Assembly: GCA_051871515.1 (NCBI GenBank)
Contig: JBJECY010000102.1
Location: 1-6,766 of the forward strand
Reading direction: 5' to 3'
DNA from: SFTJ01 sp051871515
Lineage (GTDB): Bacteria; Bacteroidota; Bacteroidia; Bacteroidales; Muribaculaceae
DNA length: 6,766 bases
Below the pieces are notes generated by a model. It did not search any database. It was given only the letters and a program-made list of their open reading frames with translations, and had not been told where the DNA came from. The position numbers and the translations under genes were made by a program. Numbering within the stretch: the stretch's first letter is position 1; the number at the start of each line of letters is the position of its first letter. Shown in pieces: positions 1 to 6,424 of the stretch.

Positions 1-1
1 G

Positions 2-32
2 TTGAGTTCTTCAAATTTATTCGCTAATTTTG
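2..32 (+). promoter_or_regulatory. Upstream candidate promoter of the nucleoside kinase gene
   Basis: A TAnnTTTG box (TAATTTTG, 25-32) lies 20 bases after a TTG (2-4), which matches the Bacteroidota housekeeping promoter layout (-33 TTG or TTTG, -7 TAnnTTTG). It would give a leader of about 155 bases before the kinase start. A second match lies 67 bases downstream, so this may be one of two tandem promoters, or may serve a short transcript. Assignment rests on motif and spacing only. Confidence 0.4.
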
Positions 33-65
33 CACTTGCAGGTAGAATCTGCGGAGTTAAGGCTG

Positions 66-99
66 TTTGGGTGTCAATACAAAAATTGTGTTATCTTTG
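66..99 (+). promoter_or_regulatory. Proximal promoter of the nucleoside kinase gene
   Basis: TTTG (66-69) and TATCTTTG (92-99) are separated by 22 bases and fit the Bacteroidota -33/-7 consensus closely. Transcription would start near 104, leaving a leader of about 88 bases. The leader begins with a weak hairpin candidate (TGCAGC 98-103 with GCTGCA 121-126). The last bases before the ATG are A-rich (aaaactaaaaat), as expected in a phylum that rarely uses Shine-Dalgarno sequences. Confidence 0.6.
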
Positions 100-191
100 C
101 AGCGGCTAAGGCGGCGCATTGCTGCATTGTGTGTTGCTGCTTTCGTTTTTTGGCATAACATCAAGAAAACAATACCTTAAAAACTAAAAAT

Positions 192-1868
192 ATGGTTGAC
201 ATCCGCTGCAAAAACAATAATGTGACAAAGAGTTTTCCCGAGGGCACATCGCTGCTTGAGGTGTTTAAATCGTTCCCCGAGCTTGATTTCCCTTATCCTG
301 CTGTTTCGGCGCGGGTCAATAACTCGTCGCAAGGGCTAAAGTTTAAGGTTTATCAGAACCGCGACGTGGAGTTTCTTGACGTTCGCACCTCGGGCGGCAT
401 GCGAGCTTATGTGAGGTCGTTGTGCTTTGTGCTGTATAAGGCAAGTCAGGATGTTTTCCCGGGCAGCCGGTTATATATTGAGCACCCCATCTCACGCGGC
501 TACTTCTGCAATTTCCGCAAAACAGACGGCGAGGCGGTGACGGCTCACGACGTTGACCAGATATTGCAGCGCATGCGCAAGATTGTGGCTGACGATATGC
601 CATTTCGCCGCCGCGAGGCAGTAACCGAAGATGCAATTGAGATTTTCCGTCAGCATGGGTTTTCTGACAAGGTGCGCTTGCTTGAAACCATTGGTCAGCC
701 TTATTGCGATTATTATATGCTTGGCGACAATGTTGACTATTATTATGGCCCGCTTGTGCCTTCAACCGGCTATCTGCAGGTGTTTGGGCTTGAAAAATAT
801 TACAATGGTATGTTGTTGCGCATCCCTGACCGCAAGAATCCAACTCAGCTGTCGCCAATTGAACCAATGCCTAAAACCTTTGGCGTGTTTGCCGAGAATG
901 TCCGCTGGAACGTGATAATGGGCCTGAAGAATGTGGGCGCTGTGAATCGCGCATGCCAAAAGGGACTTGCCAGCGAACTTATTCAGGTGAGCGAGGCGTT
1001 GCAAGAAAAAAAGGTGGTGCAGATTGCCGGGGATATCTATCGCCGATATAACGACGAGCAGAATCCTGTGCGCATGGTGCTCATCACCGGACCGTCGAGC
1101 TCGGGCAAGAGCACTTTCTGCAAGCGCCTCTCGGTGCAGCTAAAGGCTTGCGGCTTGCGACCGATTTCGTTTTCAACCGACGATTATTTTGTGAACCGTG
1201 AAGATACGCCCAAGTTGCCCAACGGAAAATATGACTTCGATAACATTGCCGCTGTTGACTGTGAAACCATGGAGCGTGACCTTGTTGACCTGTTGGCAGG
1301 CAAAAAGGTTGATATACCGGAATATAACTTCACCACCGGTCGCCGCGAATACAACGGCAAACGCTTGCAGCTTGGCGAGGGCAAGGTGCTGCTGATTGAG
1401 GGTATTCATGCACTTAACCCCAAGCTCACAGCCAAGGTGCCCGACAGTAATAAATATAAGGTGTATATATCAACACTCACCAGCATATCGCTTGACGACC
1501 ATAACTGGATTCCCACACGCGATAACCGCTTGCTGCGCCGCATCATTCGCGACTACAACAAAGGCGCATTCACAGCCCGGGAAACCATCAGCCAATGGCC
1601 TATGGTGTGTGAAGCTGAGGAACAATGGATTTATCCCTATCAGGAAAATGCCGATGCAATGTTTAACTCGGCGCTCAACATTGAGTTTGCTGTGCTGCGA
1701 TTGCATGCCGAGCCAATACTTGCCAGTGTGCCAAAGAACTGCCCTGAATATGCCGAGGCTCACCGTTTGCTGAAATTCATTCATTATTTTGTGCCTGTGC
1801 CCGACAAAGAAATACCGCCAACGTCAATCATGCGTGAGTTTGTGGGCGGTTCAAGCTTTAAGTATTGA
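192..1868 (+). CDS. Nucleoside (uridine-type) kinase with N-terminal TGS and ThrRS-like domains
   Basis: This 558-residue cytoplasmic protein is expected to phosphorylate a nucleoside, probably uridine and/or cytidine, at the 5' position using a nucleoside triphosphate (pyrimidine salvage). Residues 1-65 resemble a TGS domain. Residues about 70-215 resemble the second additional (editing) domain of threonyl-tRNA synthetase, with a clear GPLVPST match at 186-192 to the synthetase GPHVP segment. From about 285 to the end is a PRK/uridine-kinase P-loop domain: Walker A GPSSSGKST (300-308, Lys306), a TDDYF segment (329-333), IEGIHALNP (402-410), and an Arg-rich lid region (RRIIRDYN, 449-456). Plain uridine kinases are about 210 residues; this longer TGS fusion is a known architecture in Bacteroidota and some other anaerobes. 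The putative editing-site residues are replaced (see findings). The ATG at 192 follows an A-rich leader. The gene is monocistronic, with its own promoter and a terminator. The family is confident; the exact substrate is not shown by the sequence. Confidence 0.9.
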   Translation: MVDIRCKNNNVTKSFPEGTSLLEVFKSFPELDFPYPAVSARVNNSSQGLKFKVYQNRDVEFLDVRTSGGMRAYVRSLCFVLYKASQDVFPGSRLYIEHPISRGYFCNFRKTDGEAVTAHDVDQILQRMRKIVADDMPFRRREAVTEDAIEIFRQHGFSDKVRLLETIGQPYCDYYMLGDNVDYYYGPLVPSTGYLQVFGLEKYYNGMLLRIPDRKNPTQLSPIEPMPKTFGVFAENVRWNVIMGLKNVGAVNRACQKGLASELIQVSEALQEKKVVQIAGDIYRRYNDEQNPVRMVLITGPSSSGKSTFCKRLSVQLKACGLRPISFSTDDYFVNREDTPKLPNGKYDFDNIAAVDCETMERDLVDLLAGKKVDIPEYNFTTGRREYNGKRLQLGEGKVLLIEGIHALNPKLTAKVPDSNKYKVYISTLTSISLDDHNWIPTRDNRLLRRIIRDYNKGAFTARETISQWPMVCEAEEQWIYPYQENADAMFNSALNIEFAVLRLHAEPILASVPKNCPEYAEAHRLLKFIHYFVPVPDKEIPPTSIMREFVGGSSFKY

Positions 1869-1927
1869 ATCAGGGGGGCAGAAACAGAATCCATGCGATT
1901 ACGTTTCACCTAACAATAAAAAACGAA

Positions 1928-1979
1928 TAGGAGATAAACACCTGGGGAATCAGAGTTTATCTCCTACTTTTATTTATTG
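1928..1979. terminator. Shared bidirectional terminator between two convergent genes
   Basis: A perfect 12-base inverted repeat (TAGGAGATAAAC 1928-1939, GTTTATCTCCTA 1955-1966) encloses a 15-base loop that can add a further CTG/CAG pairing (1942-1944 with 1951-1953). It is followed on the forward strand by a T-rich run (cttttatttattg) and on the reverse strand by ttcgttttttatt. It lies 59 bases after the kinase stop and about 80 bases beyond the reverse-strand gene stop, so it can terminate both transcripts. Confidence 0.85.
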
Positions 1980-1990
1980 TAGTGGTTGGT

Positions 1991-2032
1991 TGCTATGTGT
2001 TGAGGTGGGGCGAGAGGCCGCCACCCATAGCA
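1991..2032. repeat. Compound inverted repeat between the terminator and the secreted-protein stop codon
   Basis: TGCTATG (1991-1997) pairs with CATAGCA (2026-2032), and inside it GGTGGGGC (2004-2011) pairs with GCCGCCACC (2017-2025) with one bulged G, leaving a GAGAG loop. The left arm has six extra unpaired bases. There is no T run next to it, so it is not itself a simple terminator. It would sit in the 3' untranslated end of the reverse-strand mRNA and might protect it. The function is unknown. Confidence 0.5.
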
Positions 2033-2044
2033 GAGGGCTTGGTT

Positions 2045-3592
2045 TTATCGCACAATTACTTTCTCTTTGCCAATAATGTATAAACCTTGTGGCAATGAGC
2101 GAACGGCTTCGTCTCGGCTCACGCTTTCCATCACCTTCACACCGCTGATGTTATAGACATCAACTGCGCCTGAGTTGTCGCCAGCAGGAATAAATGAGAT
2201 GCCGCTATTGCCTGCCGCAGTGAAAATTACGGTAATTGGTACTCCGCTGTATAATACGTTGATAGTCATATTAGCGCTGCCGTCGGGTTGCATTGTGCCG
2301 GAGAGGCTCACGTCGGCTACTATTTGTCCGTCCATAAGCGACATTCCCTCTTGCGAACCTTCAAAAGTGGTGATGCCGGTGGTTTCGTCGGTAGTCATTT
2401 TCACGCCTTCGAGCGTAATATCACCAATAACAATATCGCCCACGGCAAGATTTGGAAGAAGGAATGTGCAAGTGTTGTTGCCTGTTTCAGTGATGTTGAT
2501 AGTTGCAGGAACATTCTCAGCAACCGCACTACCCATCATTGAAATACTGAGCGCGCCTTCAAGCACAATTGGCGCCTCGCTGTTTTCCTTAAAGTGGATG
2601 ATGTAGGTGTGCATGTTGGGGGCTTCCTCGCTGTGGTCGTCGCCATATACATTAATGTAAAGTGTGGCTTCGCTTTCAACATAATCAACTTTGGCTTGTG
2701 CGCTGACGCTGTTTATCACATAGCTAAGCAGCGAAGCGTCGTAGTCATAGTCCTTGAGGTCATATTCAAACACGTCATCTTCAAGGATTGAAGTGCCATC
2801 GTAAGACAGTGATGATAGGGTTGAATTGTAAATCATCTCCACATCATCAATAAGCATCACATCGCCTTGTCCTGTCTGAGTATCATATCCAATGCCCACA
2901 CCCGGATTTGCACTGGTTGAGAATGAAGCAAGAACATACATTGTTTCGGGACGAGAGGTAACATTCTCGTTGTAAACAAACGGAACCACTATACGTTCCC
3001 ATTTGCCATTGGTCTGTTTCAGGTCGAGTTTCTCAGCCTTGGCGATAACCGTTGCGGTGATTTCGTTTTTCCCGGTGAGAGGATTCCCATTAGAAAGGAT
3101 GTCGGGGTCTTGATAATAGCCTTTGGAATGAAGAACGACGTTGATTTTGCCGTCTTCTGATAATTGAGCTTTCACCCACACAGCCACCGCATCGGGGTAT
3201 CCTGTGAAAGAGGCGTGTTGTCCGTCAACGTCGTAATTAGTGTAGTTGTAGTTTCCGGTGGCATCAGATGGGGTCATTGAACTCATGTTGATGCATCCGG
3301 TGGTGATATTGCCTTGTGCAACAATTGAGCCAAGCACGTTACGCGCCCAAATGCGTGCCGATGCATTGCCGCTGTGTGCATCATCTGAACGGTCGAGCTG
3401 CAATGCTCCGGCAAACATTTTATAAGAGCCTGTACCTGAAAGGAACGAGTTCCATCCTTGGGGCTCTTCTCCATTGGTGGAGCTGTACTCAACAGCCTCC
3501 CATGATTCAAAACTGCTGTTTGGGAGCTGGAATTGTGCATTGGCGCATAGCACGCCGCCACACATCATGATAAAAGTAAATAAATTTTTCAT
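2045..3592 (-). CDS. Secreted PCMD-type protein with calycin-like domain and type IX-like C-terminal tail
   Basis: This is a 515-residue exported protein of unknown ligand. Residues 1-19 form a signal peptide ending ANA before Gln20; there is no proper lipobox. Residues about 21-255 resemble the putative carbohydrate metabolism domain (PCMD) found in Bacteroidota: an LPNSSFESW start (23-31), a central beta-rich segment with SARIWARN (78-85), and an LIDDVEMIY end (247-255). Residues about 257-336 look like a cadherin-like or Ig-like beta sandwich (TLSSLSYDG ... YIIHF). Residues about 342-460 resemble the calycin-like beta-barrel family of gut Bacteroidales (EGALSI ... VIFTA). Residues 472-515 have the short C-terminal sorting-tail pattern (VDVYNISGVKV, LPQGLYII, ending KVIVR). 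The pieces suggest a surface-anchored or released glycan- or lipid-binding protein, but no catalytic residues can be identified. The ATG at 3592 follows an AT-rich leader. It is transcribed alone. Domain names are from recall of family patterns. Confidence 0.8.
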   Translation of the reverse strand: MKNLFTFIMMCGGVLCANAQFQLPNSSFESWEAVEYSSTNGEEPQGWNSFLSGTGSYKMFAGALQLDRSDDAHSGNASARIWARNVLGSIVAQGNITTGCINMSSMTPSDATGNYNYTNYDVDGQHASFTGYPDAVAVWVKAQLSEDGKINVVLHSKGYYQDPDILSNGNPLTGKNEITATVIAKAEKLDLKQTNGKWERIVVPFVYNENVTSRPETMYVLASFSTSANPGVGIGYDTQTGQGDVMLIDDVEMIYNSTLSSLSYDGTSILEDDVFEYDLKDYDYDASLLSYVINSVSAQAKVDYVESEATLYINVYGDDHSEEAPNMHTYIIHFKENSEAPIVLEGALSISMMGSAVAENVPATINITETGNNTCTFLLPNLAVGDIVIGDITLEGVKMTTDETTGITTFEGSQEGMSLMDGQIVADVSLSGTMQPDGSANMTINVLYSGVPITVIFTAAGNSGISFIPAGDNSGAVDVYNISGVKVMESVSRDEAVRSLPQGLYIIGKEKVIVR

Positions 3593-3655
3593 AATAAAAT
3601 TAGTTTTTTATGCTTTCGTAATGAGTTAAGATTTATTCTGTCAGTGCTTGTGTTG

Positions 3656-3683
3656 CAAATGTAACTATATTTTTCATATACAG
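3656..3683 (-). promoter_or_regulatory. Promoter of the secreted PCMD-type protein gene
   Basis: On the reverse strand TACATTTG (3663 down to 3656) matches the Bacteroidota -7 box exactly. The -33 region (around 3680-3685, TTCTG on the reverse strand) is a poor match to TTTG. A start near 3650 would leave a leader of about 58 bases before the ATG at 3592. Confidence 0.5.
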
Positions 3684-3921
3684 AATGAAATTAGATGCAA
3701 AAAATGTGAAAAGTGTAAATAAAATCAACAATGCAATATTCAAATCCACAAATTTGCACATATTTTTAATACTTTTCAATATCGGTTATTTTCATGAAAC
3801 ATGTTGCCACTAAAGAAATGATTAGCCGTTTGAATTGTGTGTTTTCTGGGTCAAACGTCAGTATGAGTGTAGTTGGCGGATTTGATGTAATAGAAAGTTA
3901 ATTGAACAGTATGAGATACAA

Positions 3922-3961
3922 TAAAAAGAAGGGGGGGCTGCGCAAAATTGCGTATCCCCCC
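3922..3961 (-). terminator. Terminator of the ECF sigma operon
   Basis: Seven G (3931-3937) can pair with six C (3956-3961) around an inner CGCA/TGCG stem (3941-3944 with 3949-3952). Read on the reverse strand, the hairpin is followed by ttctttttat. It lies 50 bases beyond the stop of the last operon gene and fits a rho-independent terminator for leftward transcription. Confidence 0.8.
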
Positions 3962-4010
3962 TCAATCTGTATTCTTAACTATGGTGCAATTCTGTTGATG
4001 CAGCGATGCG

Positions 4011-4916
4011 TTAATAGCATATTGCCACGCCTATTGAGAATGTCTTAAGCTCAGGTCCTTTGCCGTCTTTAAACATGCGGCAAGGGGCATAGTTTGCATA
4101 AAGTCCTATGGTATTCCATAAGTTTATGGCGGCGCAAAGTTCGGCGGTGACAGGGCGCTGGTTGAGGTGTGAGAAGCTCTCGTTGTAGTGGATATCGTCG
4201 TTACGATAGTCGCAGATTGCGCTTGCGCACACGTTGAAGCATGCTTTTGCGCCAACTGATAAAGAGAAATCGCGCCCAATGGGCTGAATCAACATCAATG
4301 GCACGGTGAGGCTATAGGTGTGCAGTCTTGAGCTACGGTCGTAATAGCTGTCGTCCCAGGGGCCATAGGCAATCTGACGCGTTTCGGGGTCGCGCATCCA
4401 GCGTTGATTGTCGAGTGCAATGTTGCGCCATTGCATACCAAACCCCAGCATGAAGTGTGTGCGGTTATCGCCTTGTGGGTAAAACTTCACGTTGATGAGG
4501 TGGTCAAAGCAAAATTCCACCGAGTGCTTCATGAGGTTGCGGAAGTCCGATGGTTTTTGAGTGGTGGTTACCCAACCAAAACCGCCAATGTTCATGCAAA
4601 AGTCAAAATGCGAGCGATGACTTTTCACAATGTCGCGACTGTCGGTGTCGCGGTCGACAAACGGAATCTTAAACCCTAATCGGCGATTTTCTTCCTTTAC
4701 CACTGTGATGCCATCGTTGTTGATGGTGCGGATGTAAGTGTAGTCGGGGTTACCCTCGGTGCCGTCAATTTGCAGTGTCACTTTGCCGTCGCGTTCCACG
4801 ATTGTTACGCTTTTTGCGTTGGTGATGTTTATGCTGTCGGTCTCTAAGGTGTTGCCCGCGTGTAGGTTTGCTGTGAGGCTTATTGCCGCTAACAGCGTGA
4901 TTGCTGATTTGTTCAT
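4011..4916 (-). CDS. Probable outer-membrane beta-barrel protein, last gene of the sigma operon
   Basis: This 301-residue protein has a signal peptide (residues 1-20, ending LHA before Gly21). A short N-terminal periplasmic-looking region follows (21-95; SVTIVERDGKVTLQI at 36-50 reads as a beta hairpin). From about 102 onward there are alternating hydrophobic and polar segments, such as FDFCMNIGGFGW (104-115), THFMLGFGMQW (153-163), LHTYSLTVPLML (198-209) and FSLSVGAKACF (217-227). The chain ends in an aromatic residue (TFSIGVAICY), as in many outer-membrane barrels. The length suits a small barrel of about eight strands. I do not recognise a specific family; it resembles the generic outer-membrane beta-barrel (porin-family) proteins of Bacteroidales. 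Eight cysteines in the mature part are unusual. The ATG at 4916 follows CTAAAAA and lies 45 bases after the upstream gene, so it is probably cotranscribed. The role within the sigma system is inferred only from position. Confidence 0.7.
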   Translation of the reverse strand: MNKSAITLLAAISLTANLHAGNTLETDSINITNAKSVTIVERDGKVTLQIDGTEGNPDYTYIRTINNDGITVVKEENRRLGFKIPFVDRDTDSRDIVKSHRSHFDFCMNIGGFGWVTTTQKPSDFRNLMKHSVEFCFDHLINVKFYPQGDNRTHFMLGFGMQWRNIALDNQRWMRDPETRQIAYGPWDDSYYDRSSRLHTYSLTVPLMLIQPIGRDFSLSVGAKACFNVCASAICDYRNDDIHYNESFSHLNQRPVTAELCAAINLWNTIGLYANYAPCRMFKDGKGPELKTFSIGVAICY

Positions 4917-4961
4917 TTTTTAGATAGTATGGTTTTTTGTGTTAATAATCGAGTTGTTGTT

Positions 4962-5402
4962 TTACTTAAACATTTGTTTAAGCTCACTGAGAGTTGCTTT
5001 GCCTTCCATATACACCATTGTTACGTCGGTGACATCGGCATCGTCGGGCTTGTTGTTGCGGAAGAAGATATAGCGGAATGTGCGCTTGTTTTTGTTGCGA
5101 AACACATAGAAGCCATATTGCAGTTGTCCGCTTTTGATGCCTTCTTCGCGGTCGGTGGCAAGTTGTGCGTCGTGCACAACTTGTTTCTGCACCCAAGTTG
5201 CGAGTTTCTTATCGGCTGCAACGGTGATGCTGCGAAACGATGATAGGTTGTATTGCTTCAGTCGCTCGCCTTTCACCTTCACCGCAGTGACGCTTTTCTT
5301 GGCAAGAATGTGGTCGCTGAAACACTGGTCGATGTATAGCTCTTGTGCTCGGCTGGCAATTACTGCCGTCATGCAGAATATGATGATGAGAAACCGTTTC
5401 AT
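4962..5402 (-). CDS. Small secreted protein resembling DUF4252/DUF6108 proteins
   Basis: This is a 146-residue protein when started at the ATG at 5402; a TTG nine bases further upstream is in frame but less likely. Residues 1-19 are a signal peptide ending SRA before Gln20, with no lipobox. The mature part has the outline I associate with DUF6108 and DUF4252 proteins of Bacteroidales: a short helix, a VTAVKVKGERL strand (38-48), a segment with YNLSSFRSITV (51-61), an acidic/Lys-rich helix, GQLQYGFYVF (91-100), a RYIFFRN strand (109-115), and a final MVYMEGKAT with a short helix ELKQMFK. DUF4252-type proteins are often encoded beside ECF sigma genes in this phylum, which supports the assignment. 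The fold is probably mixed alpha/beta in the periplasm. The biochemical function is unknown. It starts 17 bases after the anti-sigma-type gene stop, consistent with one operon. Confidence 0.75.
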   Translation of the reverse strand: MKRFLIIIFCMTAVIASRAQELYIDQCFSDHILAKKSVTAVKVKGERLKQYNLSSFRSITVAADKKLATWVQKQVVHDAQLATDREEGIKSGQLQYGFYVFRNKNKRTFRYIFFRNNKPDDADVTDVTMVYMEGKATLSELKQMFK

Positions 5403-5419
5403 AGTTTTCAAGGGGGGAG

Positions 5420-5872
5420 TTAATGTATATAGTTAATCATATCTTTAATTTGGTCTTCAACAATGTCGCTCTTGCTGTTGTTGATGTCAATTGATTGCAT
5501 GGCGGTGAGCATCTGCTGCATCACTTGGTCCTGGTTGGTGATGCGCTGTCCGCCGGCATAAGCCACCATATCGCCTTTGTTGCCAAAGGCTGCAAATGCC
5601 GCTGTTGCCACTATTGCAGCAATGCATGCCGCTGAAGCGATGCGCCAAAGTGTGGGCAAGGTCTTGGCGTGCATGTGTGCTTGGCGACCAACTGCGGCAA
5701 ATGCCATCACGGCTTTCACTTGGTCAAACGCCGGGTCGCAGGTGTTTGCCACATATTGCTTTAGCTCCTGCTCTTGTACAGGCGTTAGGGTGGCGTTGAA
5801 GTAGCCTTCGGCTGCTTGCAGCATGCGTTGCCGTTGTGATGAATATGTTGCTGATGATTTATCCATAATCAT
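5420..5872 (-). CDS. Putative anti-sigma factor, single-pass membrane protein
   Basis: This 150-residue protein has a cytoplasmic N-terminal part (1-72), one hydrophobic segment (about 74-96, LWRIASAACIAAIVATAAFA), and a short periplasmic tail of about 54 residues. The segment YFNATLTPVQEQELKQYV (24-41) resembles the start of Bacteroidota anti-sigma-type proteins, in which a helix is followed by Glu-rich residues. The zinc anti-sigma motif HxxxCxxC is absent: the only cysteines are Cys45 and Cys83, the latter within the membrane segment. The ATG at 5872 overlaps the sigma stop as ATGA, implying translational coupling and a matched amount of the two proteins. A second ATG at 5866 would give a protein two residues shorter. 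The inferred role is to hold the upstream-encoded sigma factor at the inner membrane until a signal arrives. That rests on context and topology, not on a recognised domain. It could instead be an accessory protein of the same cassette. Confidence 0.7.
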   Translation of the reverse strand: MIMDKSSATYSSQRQRMLQAAEGYFNATLTPVQEQELKQYVANTCDPAFDQVKAVMAFAAVGRQAHMHAKTLPTLWRIASAACIAAIVATAAFAAFGNKGDMVAYAGGQRITNQDQVMQQMLTAMQSIDINNSKSDIVEDQIKDMINYIH

Positions 5873-6369
5873 GAGTATTGTTTAATGTAGTATTGTCTGA
5901 TTTTGATGCGTGCGCGCGACAGGGCTTTGCGCACTGCTTCATCTGAGATTTGTAGCTTGCCGGCTATTTCTTCGGTTTTGAGGCAGTCATATTCTTTCAT
6001 TTTGAATACGGCTTTTTCGCGTTCGGAGAGTTGGCTCATGATGATTTGTTCAATATTGCCAAATGTCTCGTGCATCTCGGTGTCTTCAGCCACATGGCTG
6101 TAAGCTCCGGGAGTGTCGGCATCGAGAGGCACCTCATGGCGCACGTTCTTGCGGCGATGCAGGTCAATCGAGGCGTGCTTCACGGCGGTGACGGCAAGAG
6201 CTTGTGCGTGGCTGCTGCTTTTTATGTCGTTGCGGTGCAACCAAAGCGAACAGAAGGTGTCTTGCAGGGCATCTTCGGCTTCCTCAGTGCGCGAAAACAC
6301 TTGCCGGGCATAGCGGCTGAGGCGTTGCTGCAACTGCTGCCAAACCGATGTTAGCTCTTTTTCGTCCAT
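5869..6369 (-). CDS. ECF-type RNA polymerase sigma factor
   Basis: This 166-residue protein has the two-domain layout of extracytoplasmic-function sigma factors. Region 2 spans about 12-75 with the conserved EEAEDALQDTFCSLW (29-43), which contacts the core polymerase, and region 2.4 follows (ALAVTAVKHASIDLHRRK, 57-74). A variable linker covers about 78-103. Region 4 spans about 106-160, with LSEREKAVFKMKEYD (114-128) and the helix-turn-helix KTEEIAGKLQISDEAVRKAL (131-150) for binding the -35 element. Length and motifs are standard for the Bacteroidota RpoE-like group. The ATG at 6369 is the first in frame. It heads a four-gene operon whose second gene is probably its antagonist. No TAnnTTTG box is visible upstream, so expression from its own ECF-type promoter is possible but not shown. 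Confidence 0.93.
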   Translation of the reverse strand: MDEKELTSVWQQLQQRLSRYARQVFSRTEEAEDALQDTFCSLWLHRNDIKSSSHAQALAVTAVKHASIDLHRRKNVRHEVPLDADTPGAYSHVAEDTEMHETFGNIEQIIMSQLSEREKAVFKMKEYDCLKTEEIAGKLQISDEAVRKALSRARIKIRQYYIKQYS

Positions 6370-6424
6370 GATGCACCTGCGTTGATTGTATGACTATCTG
6401 TTCTTTTGATTTGAGTTAATAAAT

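Larger units (their letters stand above)
3593..4010. other. 418-base AT-rich intergenic region
   Basis: This space separates two genes that both read on the reverse strand. It holds the promoter of the downstream secreted-protein gene (around 3656-3683) and the terminator of the upstream operon (3922-3961). The middle, about 3690-3920, is AT-rich and has no recognised RNA gene or repeat. The only open stretch there is a 35-codon forward frame (3794-3901), which has no convincing promoter and is treated as a weak candidate in the findings. Confidence 0.7.

Noticed and set aside
343..1004. Open frames on the reverse strand (343-867 and 762-1004) inside the kinase gene
   Set aside because: They are antisense to a clearly conserved kinase, have low-complexity or basic translations without domains, and lack promoters.
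1789..2076. Forward frame of 95 codons overlapping the kinase end
   Set aside because: It runs through the terminator hairpin and into the convergent gene, and its translation looks random.
2175..2606. Forward frame of 143 codons opposite the secreted-protein gene
   Set aside because: It is a shadow of the beta-strand-rich reverse gene; the hydrophobic pattern derives from the complementary Val/Thr codons, and no start context or promoter supports it.
3753..3777. Promoter for the small forward frame at 3794
   Set aside because: TTTG and TACTTTTC are only 13 bases apart and the second box lacks the final G, outside the pattern seen at the other promoters here.
3931..3961. G7/C6 tracts as a G-quadruplex or phase-variable homopolymer
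   Set aside because: They form the arms of a hairpin followed by a T-rich run on the reverse strand, which a terminator explains; no coding frame or promoter spacer depends on the tract length.
4929..5243. Forward frame of 104 codons opposite the DUF gene
   Set aside because: It is antisense to a gene with a good signal peptide and operon context; no independent support.
5403..5411. TTG start nine bases upstream of the ATG of the secreted DUF gene
   Set aside because: The ATG at 5402 gives a standard signal peptide starting MKRFLIII and an A-rich leader; the TTG would only add three residues.
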